64,000 nucleotides of DNA from Spirosoma sordidisoli (GCF_004138325.1 NZ_SBLB01000001.1:868001-932000), one strand, 5' to 3'; shown: positions 44,262-52,070, counted from the stretch's first letter. Numbers and translations are program-made. Notes: generated by a model not told the origin, from the sequence alone.

Positions 44262-45859
44262 ATTTTGAAAATTTCTTAACCAGGCTTAATGAAGAAGTCG
44301 TTCAGGTCATCCTTGGTCCACAAGTTATTCAAGCGCTTACTGTTTTAGATTCGGAGCTTACGCGTTTAAGTACCCTTAGAACTAAGCTACTAAATATTTA
44401 TTCCCCGGCTGAGCTTTTGTTAGATAAAAGGCTACGCAATGAGTTGCTTGATTTACTTCGTCCCTATGAAGCAACGGATTTGGCTGATAAACTTGGTGTA
44501 GCTGTCGGGAGTGATATATTCAACTCTCTCAAAGGCGTACAATTTAATACGGATTTTCAGCGACATGTTTTGTTTAGATTCTTTGAGATTCCTGAGGAAG
44601 AATTAGACGAAGAACCTTTCGTATCAAACACACAAGCAAGTTGTCAGTATCCTTTATTCAAGCACCAGCGAAAAGCTGTAAGAGAGCTTAAACCGCTGCT
44701 TAGTAGCGTACCTAAAAAAGTAATGCTTCATATGCCAACCGGCTCCGGCAAGACGCGGACGGCTATGAATTTTATTGCAGAGCACCTACGGGCAAATGAG
44801 CCTACATTAGTTATCTGGTTGGCCCACACTGAAGAACTCTGCGAACAGGCAGCTCAAGAGTTCGAAAACGCCTGGCAGTGTATTGGAAATAGAAACTTAC
44901 CAGTTATAAGGTACTGGTCAACTAGTAAGGAAGATATCAAAGGCCAACAAGATGCGTTCATCGTAGCTGGCTTAAATAAGCTTTATAGCCTCGTGAAGCG
45001 TGATGTGATCTACGTCAGCGCTATTGCGGCCAAGACTTCTTTAGTAGTAATGGACGAAGCCCATATGGCTATAGCACCAACTTACCAGCGAATCCTTGAG
45101 GTTTTCTTGTCATTTAATGTGGCCATGTTAGGGCTATCCGCGACGCCAGGTAGGACGTGGAATAATCCTGAAGAAGATGCTAAACTAGCTGATTTTTTCA
45201 ATCATAAGAAAGTAATCTTGGAGGTAGATGGCTATATAAATCCAGTTAAGTACTTAGAAGACGAAAAATATTTAGCCAAAGTCAGGAACAATCCATTGCT
45301 CTGCCAAAGTGGTTTCAAGCTCACCCACAAAGACGAGAAGTACCTTCAAGAACATTTGCAGTTACCACCAGCTACGCTTAAACGGCTTTCTGAAGATCAG
45401 ATAAGGAATGCCCTTATTGTCAGTAAGATTGAAGAGCTAACTACTCGGCATCAACGAATAATAGTGTTTGCCCTTACGGTAGAGCATGCGCATACATTTG
45501 CTGCAATTTTACAAGCAAGGGGTGTCAGCGCATTTACAATCACAAGTAAGACGAGTAGTTTGCAGCGAAAACGACTTATTGAACATTTCAAAAGTGATGT
45601 TGAAGAATCTTTAGTACTTTGCAATTACGGAATTTTGACAACGGGCTTTGATGCGCCACAAACAAGCTGTGCTGTCATTTCGCGACCCACTGACTCATTA
45701 GTTTTATACAGCCAAATGGTTGGTCGGGCAATCCGAGGTACAAGGGCTGGTGGTAATGATGAAGCCGAAATCGTAACGGTAGTTGACACAAATTTGCCAG
45801 GCTTTAACCACGTGGCAATGGCCTTTTTAAATTGGATATCCGATAAGGAGAAAGAATAA
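44258..45859 (+). CDS. SF2 DEAD/DEAH-type helicase, defence-associated
   Basis: 533 residues. Walker A is MPTGSGKTRTAM (near 158-169), motif II is VVMDEAHMA (near 266), motif III is SATPGRT, and the C-terminal lobe holds FDAPQTSCAVISRPT and QMVGRAIRG (motif VI). The N-terminal 130 residues are helical and specific to the family. The protein ends soon after VVDTNLPGF...FLNW, as such helicases do, so it looks full length. It starts inside the desulfurase stop codon. Its stop codon coincides with the point at which the convergent ATPase loses its homologous sequence, implying a deletion there. Confidence 0.88.
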   Translation: MNFENFLTRLNEEVVQVILGPQVIQALTVLDSELTRLSTLRTKLLNIYSPAELLLDKRLRNELLDLLRPYEATDLADKLGVAVGSDIFNSLKGVQFNTDFQRHVLFRFFEIPEEELDEEPFVSNTQASCQYPLFKHQRKAVRELKPLLSSVPKKVMLHMPTGSGKTRTAMNFIAEHLRANEPTLVIWLAHTEELCEQAAQEFENAWQCIGNRNLPVIRYWSTSKEDIKGQQDAFIVAGLNKLYSLVKRDVIYVSAIAAKTSLVVMDEAHMAIAPTYQRILEVFLSFNVAMLGLSATPGRTWNNPEEDAKLADFFNHKKVILEVDGYINPVKYLEDEKYLAKVRNNPLLCQSGFKLTHKDEKYLQEHLQLPPATLKRLSEDQIRNALIVSKIEELTTRHQRIIVFALTVEHAHTFAAILQARGVSAFTITSKTSSLQRKRLIEHFKSDVEESLVLCNYGILTTGFDAPQTSCAVISRPTDSLVLYSQMVGRAIRGTRAGGNDEAEIVTVVDTNLPGFNHVAMAFLNWISDKEKE

Positions 45860-46464
45860 GCGTCGAAGTTTTGGTGGACTGTGGTGATTAGGCAGATATT
45901 GTAATCGGCATTATTAGCGAACTCCGTAAGTTGCTGAATAAAATACAGTTCCTTTTCTGGCTCGTGTTGGGCGGCAAACTCTAAAAACTTACCGAACTCG
46001 TCGATAACCAGCACCAGCAATGGGTTAACTCCTTTTATACCACGATAGTGATTGAAGATTTCGGATAAGATATACTGGGGTTGGTTTTGCTCAGCATTAA
46101 ATTTCTCAGCAAATACTTGTGTAATAGAGCGGTACTCACCGATAAAGTTTATAACACCAACAGCAGGATCACTTACCAGGTTAACATCAAAATAACGCTT
46201 GCCATTAGGACGAAGGCTACGTTCCAACGCCCATAGAAACGAAGATTTTCCTGTGCCGTAGGAGCCGATTATATTGAAGGAACGAATCCCTCGCTTATAG
46301 TCATTAGCAATCTGATGAACAACTCGCTGAGCGTTTGGGGTCGGATGGTAGATCAATTCACGCTCAGCATCACGGATGATGTTTACTGATGGTGTGTATG
46401 TAATAGAAGCTTGTGCAATACCGGTTGGTACATATTCGCTTCCGTATTCAAGATTATCTTCCAT
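45625..46464 (-). pseudogene. Truncated P-loop ATPase (defence-island type)
   Basis: The first 203 residues are a convincing ATPase start: Walker A IIGSYGTGKSS (67-75), Walker B VLVIDEF (151-157), and ICLITTVHQNFDAY (190-203). The frame then crosses the stop codon of the convergent helicase and continues 75 codons antisense to it, a part with no ATPase character. Related proteins are much longer. The gene has therefore lost its 3' part by a deletion whose junction lies at about 45855-45860. It overlaps the DUF4007 gene by 11 bp, so the two formed an operon. Any product would keep the nucleotide-binding core only. Confidence 0.8.
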
Positions 46465-47353
46465 AGTACTGCGCTAATACGGTGAATGGGTCGGGTTTAG
46501 TCTTGAATGATAGTTCACGTATACCGGCCTGGTCACTAAAGACAATATCGGCGTTATCAGCTATAATACTTTCAAGTTTAGCATACAGTCCGGTGGCATT
46601 AAGGGCAAACACACTGCCGACCTGGTCAGGCTCCGTTAGCAGCGTGTTAAAGTTAACTGAGTACTCGAACTGGCCGCTCGAAAGAATACCGTAGAGGACA
46701 ATATCGTGAGGTAAGTCACGCCTATCGGTGTTCTCAATAACGTAGTATTCTTCTTTGTTACGGGTCCCCCACCTAACTAAGTCAAGTTCGGTCAAAAGCC
46801 CCGAAAAGCTTTCTTCCCGGTCTTTCGCCTGTGATTCAGATCGGATATACATTTTGACGAATACGCCGAAGTCGCTAAGAACAGTGCTGTCATTTACGGA
46901 TACTCGACTGATTTCCGCTTTCCGCTTTACAGATGTGAGGAAGTTGTTCTTGGTAAATTCAATCCGATCGCGACGTAACTCGTTAAATAACAGATCATAA
47001 GTTGAAGCGCGTGCGACGGTGACTAAATGATAGTGTAATAGCCAAAGAGTGCCTTCATCCTCAAGATATGGGTCCCAGCCGTCGTCCGATAACAACCTAT
47101 CAGCCAGAGGAGTAAGTTCTTCGGTAAGGGTTAGAAGACCAAACGATTTCATCCAGTACCGGATGGAACTTACCATATTTTTACCAACTCCCAAATCAAC
47201 CACAGCGTCTTCACTATTGAAAGATCGCCCTGATTTGACAAAATCATAACCTTTCTTCAACCAAAGATTACGGCACTGGAAAGATTCGTGTCCTGAGAAG
47301 CTCAGCTTCTTGTTACGAAAAAACACTATTTGCTTATTATCAAGAACTTCCAT
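46454..47353 (-). CDS. DUF4007 family protein
   Basis: 299 residues. The N-terminal SFSGHESFQCRNLWLKKGYDFV and DAVVDLGVGKNMVSSIRYWMKSFGLL are the DUF4007 signature. A middle region with LLHYHLV follows, and the end carries FALNATGLYAKLESI. From general knowledge, DUF4007 genes are recurrent neighbours of PAPS-reductase-like dnd genes and of P-loop ATPases in phosphorothioation and related defence loci; the exact activity is not known. The gene is intact and heads the minus-strand pair with the truncated ATPase. Confidence 0.85.
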   Translation of the reverse strand: MEVLDNKQIVFFRNKKLSFSGHESFQCRNLWLKKGYDFVKSGRSFNSEDAVVDLGVGKNMVSSIRYWMKSFGLLTLTEELTPLADRLLSDDGWDPYLEDEGTLWLLHYHLVTVARASTYDLLFNELRRDRIEFTKNNFLTSVKRKAEISRVSVNDSTVLSDFGVFVKMYIRSESQAKDREESFSGLLTELDLVRWGTRNKEEYYVIENTDRRDLPHDIVLYGILSSGQFEYSVNFNTLLTEPDQVGSVFALNATGLYAKLESIIADNADIVFSDQAGIRELSFKTKPDPFTVLAQYYGR

Positions 47354-47554
47354 AATCGAGCGTAATCGCTAAGAATTACCTGTACGTAAAGTAATGAAAT
47401 ATCTCCCACTTGCCGTTGTATATATTTGCCTCGCTGACCTTTTAGATGAAGAAATGTATAGATAGATCAAGTTCCCTTTAAAGCCATTAAAGCTTACCTA
47501 TGAGCCTCCTCTATCTTTAGTTGTCATGGTATAACAAATGATAATAATATGTTA

Positions 47555-47621
47555 TGTATTAAGAATGATTAACTACAACAGATAGAAATTCTATCTGTTG
47601 TAGTTAATCATTCTTAATACA
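47555..47621. repeat. 67-bp perfect palindrome (33-bp arms, 1-nt centre)
   Basis: The arms run 47555-47587 and 47589-47621 around a central A at 47588, with complete complementarity. The outer part begins GTATTAAGAATGATT. No T-run follows it and no gene ends beside it, so it is not a simple terminator. Confidence 0.9.
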
Positions 47622-47661
47622 CATTGTACAATAATAAACCATGCTCAATATGATTTAAGCA

Positions 47662-47731
47662 GCCCCGTTCGGACCGCCAGCTAAGTCCTGACTCTTTCGA
47701 ATCAGGACTTAGCTGGCGGTCCGAACGGGGC
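47662..47731. repeat. 70-bp palindrome (30-bp perfect arms, 10-nt loop) containing a tRNA-Asp 3'-end-like sequence
   Basis: The arms run 47662-47691 and 47702-47731 and are exact reverse complements; the loop is CTCTTTCGAA. The left arm with the base before it contains AGCCCCGTTCGGACCGC (47661-47677), identical to the tRNA-Asp 3' end (42885-42901) except for one base. The right arm carries the same motif inverted. Confidence 0.9.
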
Positions 47732-48301
47732 AAAGCGTTTTATATAGACCTCATGCCCATCTTCGGGCATTCAACCTCAAGCGACAACCTTCTCTGCTTC
47801 AAACTGGATCAGTCTTCCCAGAAGAGAGCAAACCGCTTTGGTCTGGGCAGTATCGGGCTAAAGTCAACGTAAAAACAGTAACTATTTATTTAAAATCATA
47901 TATTCTCTTGTATTAACGTCTAAAAAACGCGTGATTACCGGTCACTTACGACTACTTATTTCACGCGTTGAGAAAGAGGGGCGGTAGGTACCATTGCTTT
48001 GCATTGTACGGTACCAGGTTTTTTTCACTACACCGTTCGTCGAATTTTTCCTATTCCTTTTACTGGCCTCGTCGCATCCGTATCAAATAGCCAGCCGGTC
48101 ATACGCATTGACGGGCTGCTGTTGCCCACTTTATTATCCCACTTTTCGTATCAAAAAAATTTCCTGAAGACGCTATCTGTCCCGCAACGAGTTTGAACAA
48201 GCCCCTTCTGGCCACATAGACATATTCATATACCTATCTATTAATTCTAAAGAAACGATCATCATTAAACCGAAAATGCCTTGATACTACATATCAAATT
48301 C

Positions 48302-48850
48302 ATGGTTAGTCTGTGTTGCAAAAAAATAGTTCAGGCTGTTTTTGATGAACACAACATAGCTTACAAATCGATTGAACTGGGGGAGGTAGATCTTAAAAAT
48401 CCCATTACAACAGAACAACGGGAGCAGTTAAAAATAGCCTTGCTAAAATCTGGCCACGAACTGATGGCAGACAAGAGAGCCATATTAATAGAGCGAATCA
48501 AAACAGCTCTTATCTTCCTGGTTCGGGATGCAGAGCAACACCCCAAGATGAAACATTCGGACTATCTGGTTCAGCAGCTCGACTATGATTATACGTATCT
48601 GGCGAACCTATTTTCGGAAGTTACTGGTGTTACTGTAGAACATTTCATCATTGCTCACAGAATCGAACGTGTTAAGGAACTTCTGTTGTATGATGAACTT
48701 AATCTTACTCAAATTGCCGAAAGTCTTAATTACTCCAGCGTAGGACACCTTTCAAGCCAGTTCAAGAAAGTTACAGGCTTAACGCCAACCTATTATAAGA
48801 AACTTAAACACAAAAAACGTATTATTTTGGAAGATGTGGGAATAGTATAA
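48302..48850 (+). CDS. AraC-family transcriptional regulator
   Basis: 182 residues from the ATG at 48302; the open frame begins seven codons earlier at a TTG. A short N-terminal domain (VSLCCKKIVQAVFDEHNIAYKSIELGEVDL) is followed by a helical linker and an AraC DNA-binding domain with ERVKELLLYDELNLTQIAESLNYSSVGHLSSQFKKVTGLTPTYYKK. The short N-terminal part contains a Cys pair and resembles a group of small Bacteroidota AraC proteins. It lies 86 bp upstream of the DUF3494 gene, which has an 11-bp inverted repeat before its start that could be its target. Confidence 0.88.
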   Translation: MVSLCCKKIVQAVFDEHNIAYKSIELGEVDLKNPITTEQREQLKIALLKSGHELMADKRAILIERIKTALIFLVRDAEQHPKMKHSDYLVQQLDYDYTYLANLFSEVTGVTVEHFIIAHRIERVKELLLYDELNLTQIAESLNYSSVGHLSSQFKKVTGLTPTYYKKLKHKKRIILEDVGIV

Positions 48851-48897
48851 ATCATATATATAATTATATAACAATAACCGTCCAAAAGGCAGACAGA

Positions 48898-48926
48898 TTT
48901 GTATAACTATTTATCAGTTATACAAA
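48898..48926. promoter_or_regulatory. Inverted repeat upstream of the DUF3494 gene, candidate operator
   Basis: TTTGTATAACT - 7 bp - AGTTATACAAA, a perfect 11-bp inverted repeat, 9 bp before the ATG at 48936. A CAGATTTG sequence resembling the -7 box overlaps its left edge, so a bound regulator would block or guide transcription. Confidence 0.6.
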
Positions 48927-48935
48927 CTTAATATT

Positions 48936-50168
48936 ATGGAAAATAAAAATTTACGCATCCTGCTGTTATTTTTCTTGTCATTTGCCGCGAACAGGGGGCT
49001 TAGCCAAGCTTTAGTTCCTAGTTTAGGAACTACGACAAACTTCGCTTTATTCACGGCAAATGGAGCGTTTACAAATTCTGGGGTATCCCAGATAAACGGC
49101 GACATTGGAACCAATGTGGGTGCTTTAACCGGTTTTCCACCCGGACTAGTAACCGGGAACACGCGACTACCGGGTTCTTCTGAAGCCCAGCAGGCAGCCC
49201 TTGATGTAGTTACTGCTTACAATTATTTAAGTACTACTACGTGTGGAACCACGATCAGCGCAGACTTAACCGGGCAAACGCTTAGCCCAGGGGTGTCCTG
49301 CCAGCCTACTGCATCGCCCACTACGTTAAACGGTACGTTAACGCTAAGCGGATCTGGTATATTTATCATTAAGTTAAACAGCGCCCTGACAACCGGTACA
49401 TCGTCAAACATTGTACTAACGAATGGAGCCCTGGCCAGCAATGTGTTCTTTCAGATCAATGGGGCTTTAGTGGCCGGAACCAGTTCAAGTCTGCAAGGCA
49501 CTTTTCTGACCAATGGCGCGATCACCCTAAACACCGGTGCTACCCTGATTGGAAGAGGCTTGTCGATAACAGGGGCTATCGTCCTGAATTCCAATACCGT
49601 TACGAATGTAGCAGCCCCGCTCCCCGTTACGCTGGTATCCTTTGCTGCTACTGCCGCGCCTGCTACCCGTACCGTTGACATTCGCTGGACAACGTCACTG
49701 GAAACCAACAATAAAGGGTTTGTAGTGGAGCGAAGCAAAGACCTGAAAGGGTTTACCAAAGTAGGTGAGATCGCTGAACTGGCAGCCACGAGCAAAGCGC
49801 TGAAAAACTACACCCTGGTTGATCTGACTCCCTTCGCGGGTACTAGTTACTACCGTCTAAAGCAAATCGACCTGAACGGGAAAACAACAATTTTCCCGGC
49901 TGTTTCGGTGGTTCTGCGCGATGACACCTACGGGGTTTTTCCGAATCCGGTTCGGCACGATGGCCAGTTTTCGCTCCGTCTGGATGAGCCCGAAACAGCC
50001 ACTGTTCGCTTCTACGGCACCGATGCGCGCTTGTTACCTATTCAGAAAACGAGCATTCAGTCTGGCAACCTCGTGCTAAAAACGGTAGGCAAACTATCGG
50101 CTGGTGTCTATGTACTCACGGTTGAGGAAAGGGGGCAAATGCGCCAACACCGTTTAGTTATCGAGTAG
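48936..50168 (+). CDS. DUF3494 (ice-binding-like) surface protein with T9SS sorting tail
   Basis: 410 residues. A signal peptide (1-23) is followed by a DUF3494 beta-helix domain (about 25-225): LGTTTNFALFTANGAFTNSGVSQINGDIGTN, AQQAALDVVTAYNYL, then repeated Thr/Ser/Asn/Gly strands such as TLTLSGSGIFIIKLNSALTT and VFFQINGALVAGTSSSLQGT. A fibronectin-like stretch (ETNNKGFVVERSKDLKGFTKVGE) leads to a T9SS type A tail (about 335-410: YGVFPNPVRHDGQFSLRL...GVYVLTV). DUF3494 proteins include ice-binding and adhesive proteins. The sorting tail predicts export by the T9SS. The lasso precursor begins only 47 bp downstream. Confidence 0.9.
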   Translation: MENKNLRILLLFFLSFAANRGLSQALVPSLGTTTNFALFTANGAFTNSGVSQINGDIGTNVGALTGFPPGLVTGNTRLPGSSEAQQAALDVVTAYNYLSTTTCGTTISADLTGQTLSPGVSCQPTASPTTLNGTLTLSGSGIFIIKLNSALTTGTSSNIVLTNGALASNVFFQINGALVAGTSSSLQGTFLTNGAITLNTGATLIGRGLSITGAIVLNSNTVTNVAAPLPVTLVSFAATAAPATRTVDIRWTTSLETNNKGFVVERSKDLKGFTKVGEIAELAATSKALKNYTLVDLTPFAGTSYYRLKQIDLNGKTTIFPAVSVVLRDDTYGVFPNPVRHDGQFSLRLDEPETATVRFYGTDARLLPIQKTSIQSGNLVLKTVGKLSAGVYVLTVEERGQMRQHRLVIE

Positions 50169-50215
50169 TTCGACAATAACTCTATCAACCTTTTTCATCC
50201 AATAGTACCTGGCTT

Positions 50216-50362
50216 ATGAAAACAAAATCTAATCATACATCGGCTCCATCATCAAAAAAATCGTACACGACACCCAAAGTCAAGGTGTTGGGCAACGTAA
50301 AAAAACTCACCCTGAAAATTGGGTCCAACACAGACGGATTTGGAGGCAGTTTCACGAGTTAA
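50216..50362 (+). CDS. Lasso peptide precursor (A)
   Basis: A 48-residue open frame. The leader carries the lasso motif YxxPxLxxxGxxxxLT almost exactly: Tyr17, Pro20, Val22 (in place of Leu), Gly26, Leu31, Thr32. The core that follows is short and has a single acidic residue, Asp40, which must close the ring. If Thr32 is at the usual -2 position, the core is KIGSNTDGFGGSFTS with a 7-residue ring; if cleavage is directly after Thr32, the core starts with Leu33 and the ring has 8 residues. The last residue is Ser, the site phosphorylated by kinases such as that encoded downstream. A strong hairpin follows the gene. Confidence 0.85.
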   Translation: MKTKSNHTSAPSSKKSYTTPKVKVLGNVKKLTLKIGSNTDGFGGSFTS

Positions 50363-50371
50363 TTGATGTAA

Positions 50372-50423
50372 CGAAAGAAGCCTGGCTCCTCAGAATTACG
50401 GATGGTGAGTCAGGCTTCTTTCG
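50372..50423 (+). promoter_or_regulatory. 17-bp stem hairpin between lasso precursor and B1 genes
   Basis: CGAAAGAAGCCTGGCTC (50372-50388) pairs with GAGTCAGGCTTCTTTCG (50407-50423) with one G-T pair and an 18-nt loop. There is no long T-run, so it may protect or process the mRNA, or partly stop transcription, raising precursor levels over enzymes. It also argues that the B1 start is at 50450 and not the ATG at 50402 inside the stem. Confidence 0.75.
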
Positions 50424-50449
50424 CATCCTACCTATATTCGCATACAGAT

Positions 50450-50737
50450 ATGGTATTTGAACCGACCACCTGCATTCAGCTGACCCGAGATCAGTCCTCT
50501 TCCGCTCTGGGTACAGAAACGATCGTGCTGAATTATAAAAAAGGAAATTATTATGAATTGAATGAAGTAGGCGGGTTTATCTGGTCACTATTACAAACTA
50601 GACAAGTGCTGTCTGTTCAAAAAATTAAAGACCAGGTACTGGACGAGTTTGACGTAGACGAATTTATCTGTCAGCAGGAACTATTGTTTTTCATAGGTAA
50701 TCTATTCGATGAAAACCTTATCGAAACTACGGCTTAG
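50450..50737 (+). CDS. Lasso peptide B1 protein (PqqD-like leader-recognition domain)
   Basis: 95 residues from the ATG at 50450. It is a PqqD-like RiPP recognition element: ETIVLNYKKGNYYELNEVGGFIWSLLQTRQVLSVQKIKDQVLDEFDVDE. The YYELNEVGGFIWSLL segment is characteristic. It binds the precursor leader and presents it to the B2 protease. It overlaps the B2 gene by 29 bp. Confidence 0.88.
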   Translation: MVFEPTTCIQLTRDQSSSALGTETIVLNYKKGNYYELNEVGGFIWSLLQTRQVLSVQKIKDQVLDEFDVDEFICQQELLFFIGNLFDENLIETTA

Positions 50738-51155
50738 ATACGCAAAAATCAGCTCGCTGCGCTGGACCGAGAAAATACTGTTGATTTATGTACTTGCTGT
50801 ACTGATTCTCGTTAAGGTACTGATCCTGCTGTTTCCAGTAAGCTGGTTTATCACGCCCCGATCTGCCCCAGCTTCCCATACCTCGAAACGAGGAATACCA
50901 ACGGCCACTATGAACAAACGGGTGTGGGCGGTAAACGTCCTCAGCACGCACATTCCGCTTGGGTTCACCTGTCTGATTCAGGCGCTTGCTGCGAAATGGC
51001 TATTGAAAAATCAACCGCATGTTCGAGTTCACATTGGCGTACGCAGCAATACCGCCGACGGTTTTTCTGCCCACGCCTGGGTTACCTACCAGTCGGTAAC
51101 CATACTCGGTGAGCAACCCAACCTGCTGTTCGAGCCAATTTTAGCCTGGACTTGA
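50709..51155 (+). CDS. Lasso peptide B2 protein (transglutaminase-like leader peptidase)
   Basis: 148 residues. The catalytic Cys lies in FTCLIQALAAKWLL (near 94) and the His in GFSAHAWVTYQ (near 120), in the order and spacing of lasso B2 proteases. A hydrophobic segment occupies residues 22-46, so it may be attached to the membrane. It cuts the leader after or next to the conserved Thr. The start overlaps B1, and the stop overlaps the kinase start as TGATG. Confidence 0.88.
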   Translation: MKTLSKLRLRYAKISSLRWTEKILLIYVLAVLILVKVLILLFPVSWFITPRSAPASHTSKRGIPTATMNKRVWAVNVLSTHIPLGFTCLIQALAAKWLLKNQPHVRVHIGVRSNTADGFSAHAWVTYQSVTILGEQPNLLFEPILAWT

Positions 51156-52069
51156 TGCCCTATTTTTACAGAGCCTATGGGCTATCCATCTCGTCCGACT
51201 TCCGGCTCCCCCCCCTTCCGGAAAGAGCAGCCACGGCTTTAGTAGATCTAACGATCAGGTCCGGTCAACTGCCGGCAAAGCCACCCATGGTACCCTCGAA
51301 AGCCTGGCGGGCGGGCCTGCAGGCCCAGTTCGCTCAAACAGACCAACATCACCTTTGGCTGGACTGGCCTCCACTCATTACGTTTGTAGCCCGCCACGGC
51401 AACGAGCTGATTGTAGATACGGCTCAGACCGATGATCAGGTTCTCTCTCTGTTTACGCTCAGCGAAGCACTAGGTCTTATCCTGTTCCAGAAGGGCTACT
51501 TCCTGCTACACGGCAGCGCTGTTCGCCTTAGCGACGGAGGGGTTGTTTTTCTGGGAGAACCGGGGGCGGGCAAATCCACTACCGTTGCTGCTTTTGCCGC
51601 CAAAGGGGCTGGCGTCATCAGTGATGACATGGTTTGTATTCGACCAGGCCCGGCGGGCGATCATACGTTGATTCCTGCTTTTTCGCAGGTAAAAATCTGG
51701 CAAAACAGCGTAGACGGATTAGCCTTACCCCTGGATTCCATGACACCCGTACGGGAGGGGATAAACAAATTCTCGTGGCATGAATCGTTTCCATTCGACG
51801 AAGAACCCGTACCGTTAAAACAACTAGTGGTGCTGCTGCCTCCCAACACACCAGGCAGTATAACGACCCCCGTACTCAGTAGCCAGGTTCCCGTCGAATT
51901 GCTCCATCATTTTCCGTTACCCGATGCCCTCCTGAATGGCCTTGAACTAAAAAAATGCTTCGAGCAAAGTGTGGCTATTGCACGAACTACCCCCCTTTTC
52001 CGCATGAGCCGTCCTGCCACCTTTACCGATTTGTATTCATTTGTAGATCGCCTGAACGCTACACCTTGA
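51155..52069 (+). CDS. HPr-kinase-like lasso peptide kinase (paeninodin-type K)
   Basis: 304 residues from the ATG at 51155, coupled to B2 by TGATG. The C-terminal half has the HprK-type kinase core: LLHGSAVRL, Walker A GEPGAGKSTT (near 131-140), and GVISDDMVCI with the paired Asp. The N-terminal half (SISSDFRLPPLP) is typical of HprK-related proteins in RiPP clusters. Such kinases phosphorylate the C-terminal Ser of lasso peptides, as established for paeninodin. The precursor here ends in Ser, which fits. Confidence 0.85.
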   Translation: MPYFYRAYGLSISSDFRLPPLPERAATALVDLTIRSGQLPAKPPMVPSKAWRAGLQAQFAQTDQHHLWLDWPPLITFVARHGNELIVDTAQTDDQVLSLFTLSEALGLILFQKGYFLLHGSAVRLSDGGVVFLGEPGAGKSTTVAAFAAKGAGVISDDMVCIRPGPAGDHTLIPAFSQVKIWQNSVDGLALPLDSMTPVREGINKFSWHESFPFDEEPVPLKQLVVLLPPNTPGSITTPVLSSQVPVELLHHFPLPDALLNGLELKKCFEQSVAIARTTPLFRMSRPATFTDLYSFVDRLNATP

Positions 52070-52070
52070 C

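Larger units (their letters stand above)
42885..47677. mobile_element. Candidate tRNA-Asp-associated genomic island, decayed
   Basis: The block between the tRNA-Asp 3' end (42885-42901) and 47661-47677, where 16 of those 17 bases recur, is clearly AT-richer than the DNA to its left. It carries defence-type genes: cysteine desulfurase, SF2 helicase, truncated ATPase and DUF4007. Integration at a tRNA 3' end with an imperfect direct repeat is the usual mark of tyrosine-recombinase elements. No integrase gene remains, and the ATPase is broken, so the element is probably a remnant. Confidence 0.5.
47354..48301. other. Intergenic region rich in inverted repeats, no gene
   Basis: About 950 bp without a credible gene; a 65-codon plus-strand frame at 47999-48196 has no supporting features. 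It holds two long palindromes (listed separately), a small ATGCCC/GGGCAT hairpin at 47752-47769, and a 9-bp inverted repeat AACGCGTGA / TCACGCGTT at 47926-47969. It marks the right border of the AT-rich island. Confidence 0.6.

Noticed and set aside
43113..47353. Intact, complete DNA phosphorothioation system
   Set aside because: No PAPS-reductase-like, DndD-, DndE- or DndB-like gene is present in the window, and the ATPase is truncated.
47555..47731. The two palindromes as ordinary terminators or a CRISPR-like array
   Set aside because: They have no T-run, do not follow a gene end, differ in sequence from each other and are not regularly spaced repeats.
47999..48196. 65-codon plus-strand frame in the island border
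   Set aside because: No family features, no promoter or neighbours to support it.
50402..50449. Longer start for the B1 gene at 50402
   Set aside because: This ATG sits within the loop and stem of the hairpin and adds residues not seen in PqqD-like proteins; the ATG at 50450 is preferred.
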